Below, piece after piece: positions 1 through 6,297 of a DNA stretch of 6,297 nt. The stretch's first letter is position 1; each line of letters starts with the position of its first letter. Where the stretch lies: contig WGCB01000147.1 of the NCBI GenBank assembly GCA_015494005.1, positions 1 through 6,297 of the forward strand, written 5' to 3'. The notes beneath the pieces are model-generated. The model ran no database searches, had not been told where the DNA came from, and saw only the letters and a list, made by a program, of their open reading frames with translations. Both the position numbers and the translations under genes were made by a program. This DNA comes from Caldilineaceae bacterium (GTDB lineage: Bacteria; Chloroflexota; Anaerolineae; Caldilineales; Caldilineaceae).

Positions 1-932
1 CCGCCCTGGTCCCGGGCTCGGGAGAGGAGCCAGAAGAGCAGGAAGAGGAGCAGGGCCAGGAGCAACTCCGGGCTGAGGCTGCGGGAGGCCCGGATGTGCC
101 AGGGGCTGAGGGCCAGGAGGGCGGCCAGGAGCAGACCGGTGGCCGGGCGCAGGAGGCGGCGAGTGGCCGCGTAGGCCAGGGGCACGGTGGCCAGGCCCAG
201 GAGCCCGGCCGTCCAGCGCAGGACGCCGAACCCGGGCTCGGTGAGGCGGGCCAGCCCCCCCAGGAGCAGGGTGAAGGCCGGGCTGGGGTTGGTGAGCAGG
301 CCGGTCAGGGAGGGCTGCAGGGACCAGGTCAGGGCCTGGAGGCCGGCCGCGCACTCCGGGTCGCTGCACCCTGGGGGCAGGGTGGCGGCCTTCCAGAGGC
401 GCAGGGCCCCAGCCAGGAGGGTGATCCCGGCCAGGGCCAGGGTGACGGTGCGGGGGCTGAGGGCGAGGGGGTCCGGGGCCTGAGCCTGCCACTGTCCTTG
501 GAGGGCCATGCGCACGAAGCGCCCGGCCGCGTCCACGCTCCATCGGGCGCTGGGCGGCGGGTAGCGGGTGGCGGGTCCTGGCCAGTGGGCGCCCGCGCCC
601 AGGAGCAGCAGTCCCAGGAGCCAGAGCAGGCCGGGCAGGGCCAGGCTGGCGCCCTGGTCCGCGCCCCGGGCCAGGAGCAGGGCGCCGGTCAGCCCCAGGA
701 GGATCCCCGCGGCGAAGAGCACCCGTCCGGTGAGGGGCCAAGGGCTGGGCGCCGGCTGGGTCCTGGAGCGGGGCGGGGGTGTGGCCTGGCTCGCGAAGAG
801 CAGGCCGGCCAGGAGGGAGAGGAGCAGTCCATCCCGCAGGGCGATGCCCGCCTCCACGTCCGGGTTGCGGAGGAGCTGCTGGGCCCAGAGGGCGATGAGA
901 GTGGCCAGGACAAGCCAGGATAGTCGGCGCAT
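1..932 (-). CDS. GT-C (GT39/ArnT-like) membrane glycosyltransferase, N-terminal part
   Basis: This reading frame has no stop from its ATG at 932 down to the window edge, giving 310 residues of a protein that continues outside. An in-frame TGA 12 nt upstream makes the ATG the first possible start, although no good Shine-Dalgarno precedes it. Hydrophobic segments lie at about residues 4-20, 33-48, 68-89, 97-113, 162-178, 237-258, 263-277 and 287-304. Residues 236-290 (VLRWTAGLLG..., RRLLRPATGLLLAALLALSP, WHIRASRSLSPELL) match the pattern typical of ArnT/dolichyl-phosphate-mannose-type transferases, which move sugars from polyprenyl-phosphate carriers on the outer face of the membrane. The extracytoplasmic acidic motif expected near 'GLHxDEA' appears as GCSDPEC (188-194). 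About 160 extra N-terminal residues, with four hydrophobic segments, precede the usual first helix. The family call is inferred from residue pattern; acceptor and sugar are unknown. It lies 33 nt downstream of the PLP enzyme gene and may share its transcript. Confidence 0.75.
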   Translation of the reverse strand, partial: MRRLSWLVLATLIALWAQQLLRNPDVEAGIALRDGLLLSLLAGLLFASQATPPPRSRTQPAPSPWPLTGRVLFAAGILLGLTGALLLARGADQGASLALPGLLWLLGLLLLGAGAHWPGPATRYPPPSARWSVDAAGRFVRMALQGQWQAQAPDPLALSPRTVTLALAGITLLAGALRLWKAATLPPGCSDPECAAGLQALTWSLQPSLTGLLTNPSPAFTLLLGGLARLTEPGFGVLRWTAGLLGLATVPLAYAATRRLLRPATGLLLAALLALSPWHIRASRSLSPELLLALLLFLLFWLLSRARDQG

Positions 933-965
933 GGGGTGGGTTCAGGTCTCTCTACTCGGGCAAAC

Positions 966-2351
<1,386 letters not shown>

Positions 2352-2360
2352 GGTGGAAGG

Positions 2361-2366
2361 TCCTTT
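2361..2366 (-). promoter_or_regulatory. Ribosome binding site of the cysteine synthase-like PLP gene
   Basis: AAAGGA on the minus strand, 9 nt before the ATG at 2351. It supports this start over any longer reading. No convincing sigma-70 promoter for this gene was found nearer than about 250 nt upstream. Confidence 0.75.
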
Positions 2367-2401
2367 CTATGAAGTCACGGATCGAGAAGGTCACTGAGAT
2401 T

Positions 2402-2417
2402 GGATGGTCGGATGGTT
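2402..2417. repeat. Short tandem direct repeat (2 x 8 bp, GGATGGTY)
   Basis: Two adjacent copies, GGATGGTC and GGATGGTT, lie 51-66 nt upstream of the PLP-gene start (AACCATCC GACCATCC on its coding strand). The position would suit a direct-repeat regulator site, but a pair of 8-mers this simple may also be chance. Confidence 0.3.
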
Positions 2418-2506
2418 GAACGTCTGGACAATTCGGGATGGGGGCTGGAAAGCGGATCTCGCGGACAGCCCCCTGGCCCCAGACTGGCGTCGGCACCTCG
2501 CAAGGC

Positions 2507-2533
2507 GGGCAAGGCAAGCCTTGCCCCTAGGGG
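2507..2533. repeat. GC-rich hairpin plus adjoining palindrome, possible dispersed repeat
   Basis: GGGCAAGGC (2507-2515) and GCCTTGCCC (2518-2526) are perfect 9-bp inverted arms separated by AA, so as RNA they would form about an 8-bp stem with a 4-nt loop. The right arm runs into the palindrome CCCCTAGGGG (2524-2533). There is no T-run on either strand, so this is not a standard intrinsic terminator. The composition resembles REP-like intergenic palindromes found in many copies in some bacterial genomes. Whether it is repeated elsewhere cannot be seen here. Confidence 0.5.
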
Positions 2534-2586
2534 ACCCGTCAAAGCTTGCCGACAACGCGTCCCTGCGCCCTGCTTCGGTTGAATTT

Positions 2587-2602
2587 GTCAAGCACACTTG
2601 AC
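2587..2602. promoter_or_regulatory. Operator-like inverted repeat O1, overlapping the -35 box
   Basis: GTCAAG-CACA-CTTGAC has perfect 6-bp arms, extended to 7 bp by the flanking T and A. Its right half contains the first five bases of the TTGACA -35 hexamer, so a protein bound here should block RNA polymerase. A near-identical copy lies at 2639-2654. The small XRE regulator encoded at the end of the same operon is the candidate ligand, by inference. Confidence 0.7.
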
Positions 2603-2626
2603 ACGGGCGCGACATCGTGCTATAAT
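2598..2626 (+). promoter_or_regulatory. Sigma-70-type promoter of the CPBP/membrane protein/XRE operon
   Basis: TTGACA at 2598-2603 and TATAAT at 2621-2626 are separated by exactly 17 bp, a full match to the housekeeping consensus. Transcription would start near 2632-2634, leaving a leader of about 87 nt before the CPBP gene. A promoter this strong next to two operator-like repeats suggests high intrinsic activity held down by a repressor. A second, weak promoter may start within the downstream repeat (TTGACA at 2650-2655, TACACG 17 bp later). Confidence 0.8.
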
Positions 2627-2638
2627 CCAGCCGCAAAA

Positions 2639-2654
2639 GTCAAGCAAACTTGAC
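2639..2654. promoter_or_regulatory. Operator-like inverted repeat O2, just downstream of the transcription start
   Basis: GTCAAG-CAAA-CTTGAC differs from the upstream copy at a single base in the 4-bp spacer. It lies at about +6 to +21 from the predicted start. The two centres (2594.5 and 2646.5) are 52 bp apart, close to five helical turns, which would place both sites on the same face of the DNA. Confidence 0.7.
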
Positions 2655-2702
2655 AAACTGTCGTCTTCACTTTACACGAATTCTGCATATCATCTTTGTG
2701 TC

Positions 2703-2709
2703 AAGGAGG
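2703..2709 (+). promoter_or_regulatory. Ribosome binding site that fixes the CPBP start
   Basis: AAGGAGG at 2703-2709, 10 nt before the ATG at 2720. An earlier in-frame ATG at 2696 lies upstream of this site and has no comparable site of its own, so 2720 is preferred. Confidence 0.85.
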
Positions 2710-2719
2710 TTATCGAACG

Positions 2720-3526
2720 ATGATCGCTCAGAGCACTTCCACCTCGGCCGTGGACCGGCCCGGGAGCCTGGCCCGGCTGGGGCCCCTGGTGATGCCCTTC
2801 GTGCGCCTGCCCTTGATCCTGGCGGGCCTGGCTGCGATGTACGGCTTCTTCCGCTTGACCGGCCATCCTCAGCCCTGGCCGGCCGCGGTGGGGATGACCA
2901 ACTTCGTCTTCCCCCTCACCGCGGACCTGGGCGCCCTGCTCCTGCTGATCTACTTCACCCGGCAGGAAGGCCTCCATCTGCGGGATCTGCTGGGCCCCTT
3001 CCGCCGGGAGGGCCTGCTGCGGGAGGTGCTCCTGGGGCTGGGCCTGTTCATCGGCCTGGCGCTGCTCTTCCAGGTGAGCGCCCTGCTGGGCATGCTGGCG
3101 GTCTACGGCCCGGGCGTCTTCGATCCGGAACAGGCGGCCGCCCTGGGCAGTGACATGGCCTTCGTGCAGCCACCCCTCTGGGTCTTCTGGTGGTCCCTGC
3201 TGGTGCTACCGGTGAGCGTGGCCTTTGTGGAGCAGATGACCTACCAGGGGTACGCGCTGCCCCGGCTGGTGCGGCTCCTGGGCGGGCGGACCTGGGCGGC
3301 CCTGCTGGTGGTGAGCCTGGGCTTCGCCCTCCAGCACACGGCCCTGCCCCTGGTGGACGTCCAGATGTCCCTGGCCCGTTTCCTGGGGACCCTGCCCGTG
3401 GGCCTGGCTTTCGGTCTGGTCTATCTGCGCCTGGGCCGGCTGTGGCCCCTGATCATCGCCCACTGGGCCCTGGACTTCGTCGGGCTGGGCCTGCTTCCGC
3501 TGCTGGCCGTCCTCAACGCCAGCTAG
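2720..3526 (+). CDS. CPBP-family (Abi/CaaX-protease-like) intramembrane protein
   Basis: 268-residue polytopic membrane protein, first gene of a three-gene operon. Hydrophobic segments lie near residues 24-44, 62-79, 103-128, 153-170, 190-204, 222-236 and 241-263. Three CPBP (PF02517-type) motifs are in the right order near the C-terminus: EQMTYQGYALPR (171-182) in place of EExxxR, FALQH (202-206) in place of FxxxH, and HWALD (248-252) in place of HxxxN/D. The family includes Rce1-type CaaX proteases and bacterial proteins linked to bacteriocin immunity and processing; the glutamates and histidines form the active site. The second glutamate and the arginine of motif 1 are both glutamine here (Q172, Q176), so catalytic activity is uncertain. 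Being followed by a membrane protein and a small repressor suggests a stress- or envelope-related role, which is inference. Confidence 0.85.
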   Translation: MIAQSTSTSAVDRPGSLARLGPLVMPFVRLPLILAGLAAMYGFFRLTGHPQPWPAAVGMTNFVFPLTADLGALLLLIYFTRQEGLHLRDLLGPFRREGLLREVLLGLGLFIGLALLFQVSALLGMLAVYGPGVFDPEQAAALGSDMAFVQPPLWVFWWSLLVLPVSVAFVEQMTYQGYALPRLVRLLGGRTWAALLVVSLGFALQHTALPLVDVQMSLARFLGTLPVGLAFGLVYLRLGRLWPLIIAHWALDFVGLGLLPLLAVLNAS

Positions 3527-3561
3527 CCCATTGTCACACAACTTTTTCCGGGAGGGAAACG

Positions 3562-3942
3562 ATGCAATCCGCTGAGAAACGCTATCTGAGAGAGTTTCTG
3601 TCCGCCATGCTCGTCTACGCCGTTGTGGTGATGGGCACATCCTGGCTGCTGGAGCGCATGGGGGGATCGCCCTGGCGCTGGCTGATCGCCGTGGCCCCGG
3701 TGATCCCCATCGCCTTCGCCCTGGTGGCCTTCCTGCGCTTCCTGAACCGCATGGACGAGCTGCAGCGGCGCATCCAGCTCAACGCCATCGGCTTTGCGGC
3801 CGGGGCCACCGGCATGGTCACCCTGACCCTGGGTTTCCTGGAAAGCGCCGGGCTGCCCTGCCTCTCCTGGGTCTGGATCTTCCCCATGCTGATCGCCTTC
3901 TGGGGCGTGGCCGCCTTCGTCGTCTCACGGAGATACGCATGA
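3562..3942 (+). CDS. Small four-helix membrane protein, function unknown
   Basis: 126-residue protein with an ATG at 3562, preceded by GGGAGGG at 3550-3556 five nt away. Its upstream extension in the same frame overlaps the CPBP gene and is not used. Four hydrophobic segments are apparent at about residues 11-31, 40-59, 75-95 and 101-121. A polar, charged cytoplasmic-type loop, RFLNRMDELQRRIQLNA (59-75), joins helices 2 and 3, and the C-terminus is basic (SRRYA). No catalytic motif is visible. Small multi-helix membrane proteins next to a YozG-like XRE regulator are a recurrent pairing (DUF2975- and DUF2178-type arrangements); membership of either family is not claimed. It starts 35 nt after the CPBP stop, and its stop overlaps the next start, so the membrane protein and regulator are probably translationally coupled. 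Confidence 0.8.
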   Translation: MQSAEKRYLREFLSAMLVYAVVVMGTSWLLERMGGSPWRWLIAVAPVIPIAFALVAFLRFLNRMDELQRRIQLNAIGFAAGATGMVTLTLGFLESAGLPCLSWVWIFPMLIAFWGVAAFVVSRRYA

Positions 3943-4157
3943 AAAACCGACTGCGGGTCCTCCGGGCGGAGCGGGGCTGGTCCCAGGCGGAGCTGGCCCA
4001 GCGGCTGGGCGTCTCCCGGCAGACGGTCAACGCCATCGAGACGGGCAAGTACGATCCCAGCCTGCCCCTGGCCTTCAAGATCGCCGAGCTCTTCGGCCAG
4101 CCCATCGAATCCATCTTTACGCCGGAATGGCGGGAGGACGAGGAGACGAAGCCGTGA
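3939..4157 (+). CDS. Small XRE/Cro-type HTH transcriptional regulator (YozG-like)
   Basis: 72-residue protein made almost entirely of one HTH_3 domain. Residues 5-60 cover the five-helix fold, with the helix-turn-helix at SQAELAQRLGVSRQTVNAIE (15-34), followed by the TGKYDPSLPLAFKIAELFG signature (35-53) of YozG/YgzD-like regulators. There is no ligand or oligomerisation domain beyond a short acidic tail (WREDEETKP). The start overlaps the upstream stop in ATGA (3939-3942), with GGAGA at 3929-3933 as ribosome binding site. As the last gene of an operon whose promoter carries two matching operators, it is the natural candidate for an autorepressor; this is inference from arrangement. The convergent threonine synthase-like gene ends 15 nt beyond its stop, with no visible terminator between them. 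Confidence 0.9.
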   Translation: MKNRLRVLRAERGWSQAELAQRLGVSRQTVNAIETGKYDPSLPLAFKIAELFGQPIESIFTPEWREDEETKP

Positions 4158-4172
4158 ACGAGATCGGGCTTC

Positions 4173-5471
4173 TCACGCTTTCAACGCCTCTCGCACGGCC
4201 TCCAGTGTAGGCGGGATGACCGTCACCCCGCCGGTGACCTCCATGGCCGCCTTCACATCCTTCAGCCCACTGCCGGTGACGATGACCACCACGGTCTCGT
4301 GGGGCTGGATCAGCCCGTCGGCCAGGGCGCGGAGCAGCCCCGCGTAGGCCGCGGCCCCGGCTGGCTCCGCGAAGACCGCGGCCTGGCGAGCCAGGGGCAG
4401 CATGGCCTTCAGGATGGCGGCGTCGGGCACGGCCAGGAAGGCGCCGCCAGTACGACGCACCGCGTTCAGGGCCTTCACCGCATCCCGGGGGGCGTCCACG
4501 CTGATGGAGTCGGCCCGGGTGGTGGCCTGCACCGGCTCCGGGAGCTCCCGCCCCTGGCGCCAGGCGCGGTAGAGGGCCGGGCTGCCCGTGGACTGGACGC
4601 CGTGGATGCGAGGCATGTGGTCGATCCAGCCCAGGGCCAGCAGGTCCTTGAACCCCTTGTGCACCCCGCCGATGATGCACCCATCCCCCACGGAGACGAA
4701 GACCGCGTCCGGGGCCTGGAAGGGCGCCTCCCCGCCCCCGGCCAGCTGCTGGGCGATCTCGAAGGAGACGGTCTTCTTGCCCTCGGTCATGTAGGGGTTG
4801 TAGCCCGTGTTGCGGTTGTACCAGCCGAACTCCTGGCAGGCGGCCACGCAGAGGTCGAAGGCGTCGTCGTAGCTGCCGTCCACCGCCAGGACCCGGCTGC
4901 CGTAGATGAGGAGCTGGGCGATCTTGGCCTGGGGCGCGGACTTGGGCACGAAGATGATGTTCTCCTGGCCCGCGGCCGCGCACTGACCGGCCAGGGCCGC
5001 GGCCGCGTTGCCCGTGCTGGCCGTGGCGATGATGGGCCGCCCTTCCTCCTGGGCCCGGGCCACCGCGATGGCCGACGCCCGGTCCTTGAGGGAGGCGGTG
5101 GGGTTGCGCCCATCGTCCTTGATGAAGAGCCGGGGCAGGCCGATGGCTTCCCCCAGGCGCCGGGCGTGGAAGAGGGGTGTGCCCCCCACGGCCAGGGGCG
5201 AGAGGCTCTCCCGGCGGGCGATGGGCAGCAGGGGCCACCAGCGGCCGATGGAAGGGTCCGGATCCCCGGCGATCTGGGCGGGATTCGCGGCCTGCTGGAT
5301 GGCCTGGTAGTCGTACTGGACGTCCAGGGTGCCCAGGTCGCTCCCCTGGTTGGGTCGGCAGGAGCAGACGTACTCGATCTCTTCGGGCGCGTACTCCCGT
5401 CCGCAGCGCAGGCAGCGGAGGGCGGTGATGAACGGGGGTGCTTGGGAGGGTGATGGCTGGGAGGCGGTCAC
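4173..5471 (-). CDS. thrC: Threonine synthase-like PLP enzyme
   Basis: 432-residue fold-type II PLP enzyme. Threonine synthase converts O-phosphohomoserine to threonine and phosphate in the cytoplasm. The N-terminus carries a CLRC...CSC cluster (C20, C23, C36, C38) like the zinc-ribbon of one threonine synthase subgroup. GGTPLF (96-101) precedes KDDGRNPTASLKDR (118-131), whose K129 is the presumed PLP lysine. STGNAAAALAG (152-162) is the substrate loop, SVGDGCIIGGVHKGFKDL (260-277) the phosphate-binding region, and TGSGLKD (399-405) matches the C-terminal TGxGLKD motif of ThrC. The start is GTG at 5471, supported by AAGGAG 8 nt upstream. No other threonine pathway gene is in view. Some relatives act on other amino acids, so a paralogue with another substrate is possible. 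It ends 15 nt from the convergent XRE gene and is transcribed away from the TRAP gene. Confidence 0.85.
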   Translation of the reverse strand: MTASQPSPSQAPPFITALRCLRCGREYAPEEIEYVCSCRPNQGSDLGTLDVQYDYQAIQQAANPAQIAGDPDPSIGRWWPLLPIARRESLSPLAVGGTPLFHARRLGEAIGLPRLFIKDDGRNPTASLKDRASAIAVARAQEEGRPIIATASTGNAAAALAGQCAAAGQENIIFVPKSAPQAKIAQLLIYGSRVLAVDGSYDDAFDLCVAACQEFGWYNRNTGYNPYMTEGKKTVSFEIAQQLAGGGEAPFQAPDAVFVSVGDGCIIGGVHKGFKDLLALGWIDHMPRIHGVQSTGSPALYRAWRQGRELPEPVQATTRADSISVDAPRDAVKALNAVRRTGGAFLAVPDAAILKAMLPLARQAAVFAEPAGAAAYAGLLRALADGLIQPHETVVVIVTGSGLKDVKAAMEVTGGVTVIPPTLEAVREALKA

Positions 5472-5479
5472 GTTTCCTG

Positions 5480-5485
5480 CTCCTT
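5480..5485 (-). promoter_or_regulatory. Ribosome binding site supporting a GTG start
   Basis: AAGGAG on the minus strand, 8 nt before the GTG at 5471. It decides in favour of this non-ATG start for the threonine synthase-like gene. Confidence 0.8.
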
Positions 5486-5540
5486 CCCGGGTGCAAGGCG
5501 CTCGGTGGATCCGTGGAGGCGGCCAGAGGGACAGGCCCCA

Positions 5541-5555
5541 AGTTGTCTGACAACT
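5541..5555. promoter_or_regulatory. Perfect palindrome, probable operator of FCD/GntR type
   Basis: AGTTGTC-T-GACAACT has perfect 7-bp arms around one base. Its core TTGTCTGACAA (5543-5553) fits the TnGTnnnACnA pattern known for FadR/LldR-like (FCD) GntR regulators, which often control TRAP transporters and organic-acid metabolism. It lies at about +3 to +17 of the predicted minus-strand start, where a bound repressor would block the threonine synthase-like gene. It is also 61 nt upstream of the plus-strand -35 box. No GntR gene is present in the window. Confidence 0.65.
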
Positions 5556-5563
5556 GCGCTTCT

Positions 5564-5592
5564 ATGGTACACGCAGGCCAGGCTTCTGGCAA
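5564..5592 (-). promoter_or_regulatory. Promoter of the threonine synthase-like gene
   Basis: On the minus strand, TTGCCA (5592-5587) and TACCAT (5569-5564) are 17 bp apart, matching consensus at 5 of 6 and 4 of 6 positions. Transcription would start near 5557, about 85 nt before the GTG. Confidence 0.55.
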
Positions 5593-5616
5593 GTGAATCC
5601 AAGGCTTGTCCAGCGC

Positions 5617-5644
5617 TTGACAATAAAGTCGAAACCGATACAAT
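5617..5644 (+). promoter_or_regulatory. Promoter of the TRAP transporter gene
   Basis: TTGACA (5617-5622) and TACAAT (5639-5644) are separated by 16 bp. Transcription would start near 5651, giving an unusually long leader of about 210 nt before the ATG at 5865. The -10 box overlaps the left arm of an inverted repeat, AATGGGG-N9-CCCCATT. Confidence 0.6.
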
Positions 5645-5864
5645 GGGGCCAGATTTCCCCCATTCCTGCCAGGGCAGCCACCCTGCCCCTGCCTGATCGC
5701 CCAGTCAACACCGATTCCATCTGTCCATTCGATTGTCCCAGCTTGGGCCCGGTCGCTGCTCCGGCTACGGACCCTCCGGCCCCAATCGCCTGGTTTCCCG
5801 CTATCATCACCATTTCTATCGTCCGTTCCCTTCTATCCCCACACAATTCAAAGGAGAAAGAGCG

Positions 5865-6297
5865 ATGAAGCGAAGAGAATTTCTTGGATGGGCTGCCAAG
5901 GGCGCGGTGGGCGCGGCCGCGCTGGGCCTCACCGCCTGTCAGGCGCCAGCCGCAGCACCCGCCGGGACACCAAAAGAGGAAGAGCTAACAAGGGAAATCG
6001 AGAAAGATTCTGCCCTGCCCGAGGTGGAATGGCAGATGGCCACCAGCTGGCCCCCCTCCCTGGACACCATCTACGGTGGCGCTCAGGTCTTCGCGGAGCG
6101 GGTGGCCGCCATGACCAACGGCAAGTTCCGCATCACTCCCCGGGCGGCGGGCGAGCTGGCCCCAGGCCTGGAGGTGCTGAACGTGGTCCAGGAAGGCGCT
6201 GGCCCTGTGGGGCACACGGCCTCCTACTACTACGTGGGCAAGAGCCCGGTGACCGCCTTCGGCACGGCCCTGCCCTTCGGCCTCACGGCCCGGCAGA
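5865..6297 (+). CDS. dctP: TRAP transporter substrate-binding lipoprotein, DctP family, N-terminal part
   Basis: First 144 residues of a protein that runs off the window, with an ATG at 5865 and AAAGGAG 8 nt upstream. The signal peptide combines a twin-arginine motif (KRREFL, 2-7), a short hydrophobic stretch and a lipobox LTAC with C25, so the product is probably Tat-exported and lipid-anchored outside the membrane. An Ala/Pro and charged linker (26-52) follows. The mature domain then begins with [18 protein letters not shown] (56-73), MTNGKFRI (83-90), [16 protein letters not shown] (94-109) and SYYYVGKSP (120-128). This matches TRAP solute receptors, in particular the TakP-like group that binds 2-oxoacids or related carboxylates. 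Partner membrane subunits (DctQ, DctM) would be expected to the right, outside the window. The ligand is inferred only from subgroup resemblance. Confidence 0.9.
   Translation, partial: MKRREFLGWAAKGAVGAAALGLTACQAPAAAPAGTPKEEELTREIEKDSALPEVEWQMATSWPPSLDTIYGGAQVFAERVAAMTNGKFRITPRAAGELAPGLEVLNVVQEGAGPVGHTASYYYVGKSPVTAFGTALPFGLTARQ

Larger units (their letters stand above)
2352..2719. other. Intergenic region between divergent PLP gene and CPBP operon
   Basis: This 368-bp stretch has no credible gene. From left to right it contains the PLP-gene ribosome binding site, a short tandem repeat (2402-2417), a GC-rich hairpin followed by a 10-bp palindrome (2507-2533), and the twin-operator promoter region of the CPBP operon (2587-2654). 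The plus-strand leader then begins, ending in a strong ribosome binding site. A very weak minus-strand promoter (TTGCTT, 17 bp, TATAGC) overlaps the twin-operator region. If used, it would give the PLP gene a leader of roughly 260 nt. It matches consensus at only 7 of 12 positions, so it is noted but not called. Confidence 0.7.
5472..5864. other. Divergent intergenic region between threonine synthase-like and TRAP genes
   Basis: This 393-bp stretch has no credible gene. It holds a minus-strand promoter (5564-5592), a perfect palindrome just downstream of that start (5541-5555) and a plus-strand promoter (5617-5644). The pyrimidine-rich leader of about 210 nt that follows the plus promoter contains only weak inverted repeats: AATGGGG/CCCCATT at 5642-5664 and GGGCAG/CTGCCC at 5672-5688. 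Confidence 0.7.

Noticed and set aside
96..923. Long plus-strand reading frame, 275 residues
   Set aside because: Antisense to the membrane glycosyltransferase; low-complexity Gly/Gln/Glu/Ala/Arg composition typical of the complement of Leu/Ala-rich GC-rich coding DNA, with no recognisable domain.
2391..2636. Possible small minus-strand gene of 81 residues in the intergenic region
   Set aside because: It overlaps the consensus promoter and the hairpin, has no good ribosome binding site and no recognisable protein pattern.
2587..2654. CRISPR array or phage attachment repeats from the repeated 16-mer
   Set aside because: Only two copies, each itself palindromic, and positioned exactly around a promoter; no cas or integrase gene is nearby. 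Operators explain them better.
2696..2719. Upstream ATG giving the CPBP protein eight more residues
   Set aside because: It lies before the strong AAGGAGG site, which is placed correctly for the ATG at 2720.
4299..5453. Plus-strand reading frame of 384 residues antisense to the threonine synthase-like gene
   Set aside because: Same explanation; the opposite strand carries the conserved enzyme, its start and its ribosome binding site.
5616..5621. A third XRE operator suggested by CTTGAC upstream of the TRAP gene
   Set aside because: Only one half-site is present, and it is part of the -35 hexamer; there is no GTCAAG partner at the 4-bp spacing.

Overview
This GC-rich window reads like chromosome from a free-living heterotrophic bacterium, with ordinary sigma-70-type promoters (TTGACA/TATAAT), AAGGAG-type ribosome binding sites and strongly G/C-ending codons. 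A member of the Chloroflexota (Caldilinea/Litorilinea-like) would fit the general protein character, but this is an impression and the sequence does not prove it. No rRNA, tRNA, CRISPR array, insertion sequence or phage gene is visible.

Layout. (1) At the left edge, on the minus strand, is the N-terminal 310 residues of a multi-spanning GT-C/ArnT-like (GT39-type) membrane glycosyltransferase. It runs off the window. (2) 33 nt upstream of it on the same strand is a complete 461-residue fold-type II PLP enzyme, related to cysteine synthase but with unusual motifs and a long C-terminal extension. The two could be co-transcribed. (3) A 368-bp gene-free stretch holds a GC-rich hairpin and a consensus promoter (TTGACA, 17 bp, TATAAT). 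Two nearly identical 16-bp inverted repeats, with centres 52 bp apart, bracket this promoter. (4) That promoter drives a plus-strand operon of three genes: a CPBP-family intramembrane protein, a 126-residue four-helix membrane protein, and a 72-residue XRE/Cro-type regulator whose start overlaps the previous stop (ATGA). (5) Convergent with the operon, only 15 nt away, is a minus-strand threonine synthase-like PLP enzyme with an N-terminal four-cysteine zinc-ribbon-like motif and a GTG start. (6) A 393-bp divergent intergenic region contains a promoter for each side and a perfect 15-bp palindrome. The palindrome matches the TnGTnnnACnA operator pattern of FCD-type GntR regulators. (7) At the right edge on the plus strand is the first 144 residues of a Tat-exported lipoprotein of the TRAP transporter DctP family.

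How the parts work together. The central operon looks like a self-contained, autoregulated membrane cassette: its own small HTH protein is the obvious candidate to bind the twin operators. The threonine synthase-like gene and the TRAP solute receptor share a divergent control region and may be co-regulated by a GntR-type regulator encoded outside the window. The most interesting unexplained element is the twin-operator promoter plus the CPBP/four-helix/XRE cassette, whose physiological role cannot be read from sequence alone.
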